A model generated the notes under the pieces. It had not been told where the DNA came from and did no database searches. It was given only the letters and a program-made list of their open reading frames with translations. From Clostridia bacterium (GTDB lineage: Bacteria; Bacillota; Clostridia; Acetivibrionales; DSM-2933), in NCBI GenBank assembly GCA_026416815.1, contig JAOAEJ010000044.1:1-45445 (forward strand): a stretch of DNA of 45,445 nucleotides, read 5' to 3'. The translations under genes and the position numbers were made by a program. Positions 43,539 through 45,445 of this stretch are shown here, piece by piece; position 1 is the first letter of the stretch, and the number at the start of each line of letters is the position of its first letter.

Positions 43539-45057
43539 CTTTATCTGTGGTTTTTACTCGATTCAGTGCATTAGTTACAAGCTTATTGAATAAAGGATAG
43601 TCGGAGGCTGTAAATACGTTTAAAGCCTCTTCATAGGCTTTGCAAGCCTCTTTTATATCTTCACTGCCTGACATAAGCGTATATACATTTCCAATCTCAA
43701 ACTGTATTTTTGCATAGCATACAGGGCGGTCTTCCAGGGTATATAATTTCAATCCTTCCTTATATTCCTCAAGCGCTTTGGACAGGTTGTCCCTGTCTCC
43801 GCCAGCTTCAAACAGACCTTTGCAAATGTCTCCAAGGGATTTATGAATTCTTGCGTAATCCATCGGGTAGCTTTCCAGGGTCTTTGTTTTTAGTACACTT
43901 TGATATGCCTCTTTGGATTTCTCCAGGTAACTTATCCCTTCTGGCAGTTTGGATAAAACTTTATATGTGTTGCCAAGATTATACCGAATTGCAACACCCA
44001 TATCCTCATTATCACACCCCTGCAACGCTTCCTCATACAACTCCCGTGCTTTTGATAAATTTTCCTTTGCAACGTTGCCTTGCCCCAATTCCTCATACAC
44101 TATACCCAGGTTATACTGGATTAGCGCGCGGTCCAGTATATAGCCTTCCAGGGAGTAGGACTGTAATGCTTTTTCATATTGGTCTCTGGCTTCTATAAGG
44201 TACATTTTATATCCGGATACTTCCCACAGAATCTTGTAGGCATTCCCAAGGTTGTTTGACGTAATACCGTAGTTAATGCTATCGCTGTTTTTTTCGTATA
44301 TACCTAAAGCCTCATTGTATTTATCTAATGCGTAGAAAATATTTTTACGCACGTCATTTATTTCTGCAAGCATGCTGTAAGCATTGCCCATATTGTTCAT
44401 TACGTGAGCGTATGTATGGGTGTCTTCTTCCCTGCTGATGTTTTCAAGTATTTTCTTGTACTTAGCCAGTGCCTCTGTAGGGTTATTGGCCTTAAGAAGC
44501 CTGTCAGCATAATTTAGCATGACCATCACCGTTTCCGAGCTATATGCCTCAACTATGCTTACAATAATCCCGTTTCCAGCTATTACAATATTTCCGCCTC
44601 CATTTATTGTAACCGAGCTTAAATCTTTATTTGAGAGAATGATGAGATTATCCTTTTTATTCCATATTATTTTCATACCCAATTGGTTGGCAATAAACCT
44701 ACTGGAAACATATAGCCTGCTGTTAATTATTGTTGCCGTACCATCCAATAGTACCTTCTCACCGTTTACGTCCGCTTCTTTACTGCCTGCCTTGAGCACT
44801 ATTTTGTTGTCTTCCTTTGTAGATATAGCACTTCTACAAGCACCATTCCACTCGACTTCCCATCCCATAGCATTAAATACAGAACCTACCGGAACAAATG
44901 CTACCCCATTTATAAGCTTAGCTTGAAAGTCCTGAGCGATTTTAGAACTGTTTATCACAAACTTAATATTCTGAGCTGAAGCGTCCGCTAAGTTAGCGTA
45001 TAATATTATACCAATTAATATGATTAATATTAGGGTTTTTAAAATACTTTTAATCAT
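43531..45057 (-). CDS. Secreted stalk-domain and TPR-repeat protein
   Basis: A 508-residue exported protein. Signal peptide at 1-30 (LKTLILIILIGIILYANLAD), then a copper amine oxidase N-terminal-like stalk domain (PF07833; about 32-145; FVPVGSVFNAMGWEVEWNG; RLYVSSRFIANQLGMKIIW), a short beta segment (VTINGGGNIVIAGNGII) and about seven TPR units (about 185-500; YAHVMNNMGNAYSMLAEI; ARDQYEKALQSYSLEGY; YARIHKSLGDICKGLFEA). Stalk domains are common on clostridial cell-surface proteins and may hold the protein to the wall; the TPR solenoid would bind partners. The ATG at 45057 has AGAGG 5 nt upstream; nine codons of upstream open frame lack a site. A decayed tandem copy follows. Confidence 0.82.
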   Translation of the reverse strand: MIKSILKTLILIILIGIILYANLADASAQNIKFVINSSKIAQDFQAKLINGVAFVPVGSVFNAMGWEVEWNGACRSAISTKEDNKIVLKAGSKEADVNGEKVLLDGTATIINSRLYVSSRFIANQLGMKIIWNKKDNLIILSNKDLSSVTINGGGNIVIAGNGIIVSIVEAYSSETVMVMLNYADRLLKANNPTEALAKYKKILENISREEDTHTYAHVMNNMGNAYSMLAEINDVRKNIFYALDKYNEALGIYEKNSDSINYGITSNNLGNAYKILWEVSGYKMYLIEARDQYEKALQSYSLEGYILDRALIQYNLGIVYEELGQGNVAKENLSKARELYEEALQGCDNEDMGVAIRYNLGNTYKVLSKLPEGISYLEKSKEAYQSVLKTKTLESYPMDYARIHKSLGDICKGLFEAGGDRDNLSKALEEYKEGLKLYTLEDRPVCYAKIQFEIGNVYTLMSGSEDIKEACKAYEEALNVFTASDYPLFNKLVTNALNRVKTTDKDD

Positions 45058-45234
45058 AAGTACCTCTATATATTCTACCACCAATTTCTTACATATCGTT
45101 GCTTTAGTCTGCTACCCATCTTATTTCAACTAAACAAAAAACAACAGGTAGCGCCCTATACAATTATAACCATATGAAGTAATCTTTGTCACGTTTTTAG
45201 AATTATTATGTTAGATTGAGCACATGCTGGGCGC

Positions 45235-45270
45235 ACCATAAACAAAGCCCCATGGTTTGTACCATAGGGC
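45235..45270 (-). terminator. Terminator after the 5S rRNA gene
   Basis: On the minus strand GCCCTATGGT, ACAA loop, ACCATGGGGC (one T-G pair) is followed by TTTGTTTATGG, about 12 nt past the 5S end. It probably ends the rRNA operon. Confidence 0.85.
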
Positions 45271-45281
45271 CTTGGTATAAA

Positions 45282-45397
45282 TCTGGCAGAGACCTACTTT
45301 CCCGGGACGCGACCGTCCAAGTATCATCGGCACTGAGAAGCTTAACTGCCGTGTTCGGTATGGGAACGGGTGTGACCTTCTCGTAATAGCCAACAGA
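45282..45397 (-). rRNA. rrf: 5S ribosomal RNA
   Basis: About 116 nt with the standard 5S landmarks on the minus strand: AAGGTCACACCCGTTCCCAT, CCGAACACGGCAGTTAAGCT, GCCGATGATACTTGG and CGGGAAAGTAGGTC. The ends TCTG and CAGA pair. The exact ends are estimated from that pairing. It is transcribed leftward, so 23S and 16S probably lie beyond the right edge of the window. Confidence 0.95.
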
Positions 45398-45445
45398 AAA
45401 TTCAGTTAGAATTTGATAATTGACAGAAGACAGTTGTTTTACTGT

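Noticed and set aside
45211..45393. 60-codon open frame at the right end
   Set aside because: It lies within the 5S rRNA gene and its terminator.
1..45445. CRISPR array, c-di-GMP riboswitch, tRNA genes or integrase/transposase genes
   Set aside because: Looked for because of the many repeats and c-di-GMP genes. No regularly spaced repeats, no GEMM-type core, no tRNA-like cloverleaf and no recombinase motifs were recognised by eye; this is not a substitute for a covariance-model search.

Overview
The window looks like chromosomal DNA of an anaerobic, spore-forming, low-GC Clostridia-type bacterium (Ruminiclostridium/Acetivibrio-like at a guess). The reasons are the AT-rich sequence, strong AGGAGG-type ribosome binding sites, a reverse rubrerythrin, a DUF1540 protein, a BlaI/BlaR1 pair, FapA, stalk-domain (copper amine oxidase N-terminal) proteins and clostridial membrane families. 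Most genes lie on the minus strand. No phage genes, transposase genes, tRNAs or CRISPR array were seen.

Layout. 1-9.1 kb: reverse rubrerythrin; a two-gene unit of a PotD-like polyamine-binding lipoprotein and a membrane diguanylate cyclase; an orphan PEP-synthase/rifampin-phosphotransferase-like enzyme; a YibQ-type divergent polysaccharide deacetylase; an AIM24 protein. 9.2-12.7 kb: a WD40 propeller, a 57-residue DUF1540 gene and a plus-strand TPR protein. 12.9-18.1 kb: a five-gene set matching the Salmonella STM4011-STM4015 families (two radical SAM enzymes, a sulfatase/phosphatase-fold hydrolase, an ATP-grasp protein and a leucine-rich-repeat protein), whose biological role is unknown to me. 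18.1-32.2 kb: two paralogous ~1190-residue hybrid sensors (7TMR-DISM, histidine kinase, receiver, GAF, GGDEF) bracket a DUF4173/XRE/DUF2975 group, a TetR-regulated GH13 amylase, a glycine-rich protein and an Hsp20-like protein. 32.4-36.1 kb: a BlaI repressor with a BlaR1-type sensor that carries a decayed M23 domain, then FapA. 36.6-40.5 kb: a heterodimeric ABC exporter with one degenerate ATP site. 40.9-45.4 kb: a nucleotidyltransferase, a stalk-domain/TPR secreted protein with a broken tandem copy, and a 5S rRNA gene that probably ends an rRNA operon lying beyond the right edge.

Themes. Three diguanylate cyclase domains lie in 31 kb. The two in the hybrid sensors keep the inhibitory I-site RxxD; the stand-alone one has lost it. 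The intergenic regions carry three families of short inverted-repeat elements without coding capacity: family A (GC-rich, about 150 bp, three copies plus remnants), family B (about 120 bp, three copies) and family C (about 50 bp, two copies). Two direct family-A copies flank the two radical SAM genes, so the STM401x-like operon appears to have been interrupted by such an element.

The best candidates for little-described biology are the STM4011-4015-like cluster with its adjacent sensor, the polyamine-binding-protein/diguanylate-cyclase pair, and the repeat families. All family assignments are from reading the translated sequence; no database search was run.
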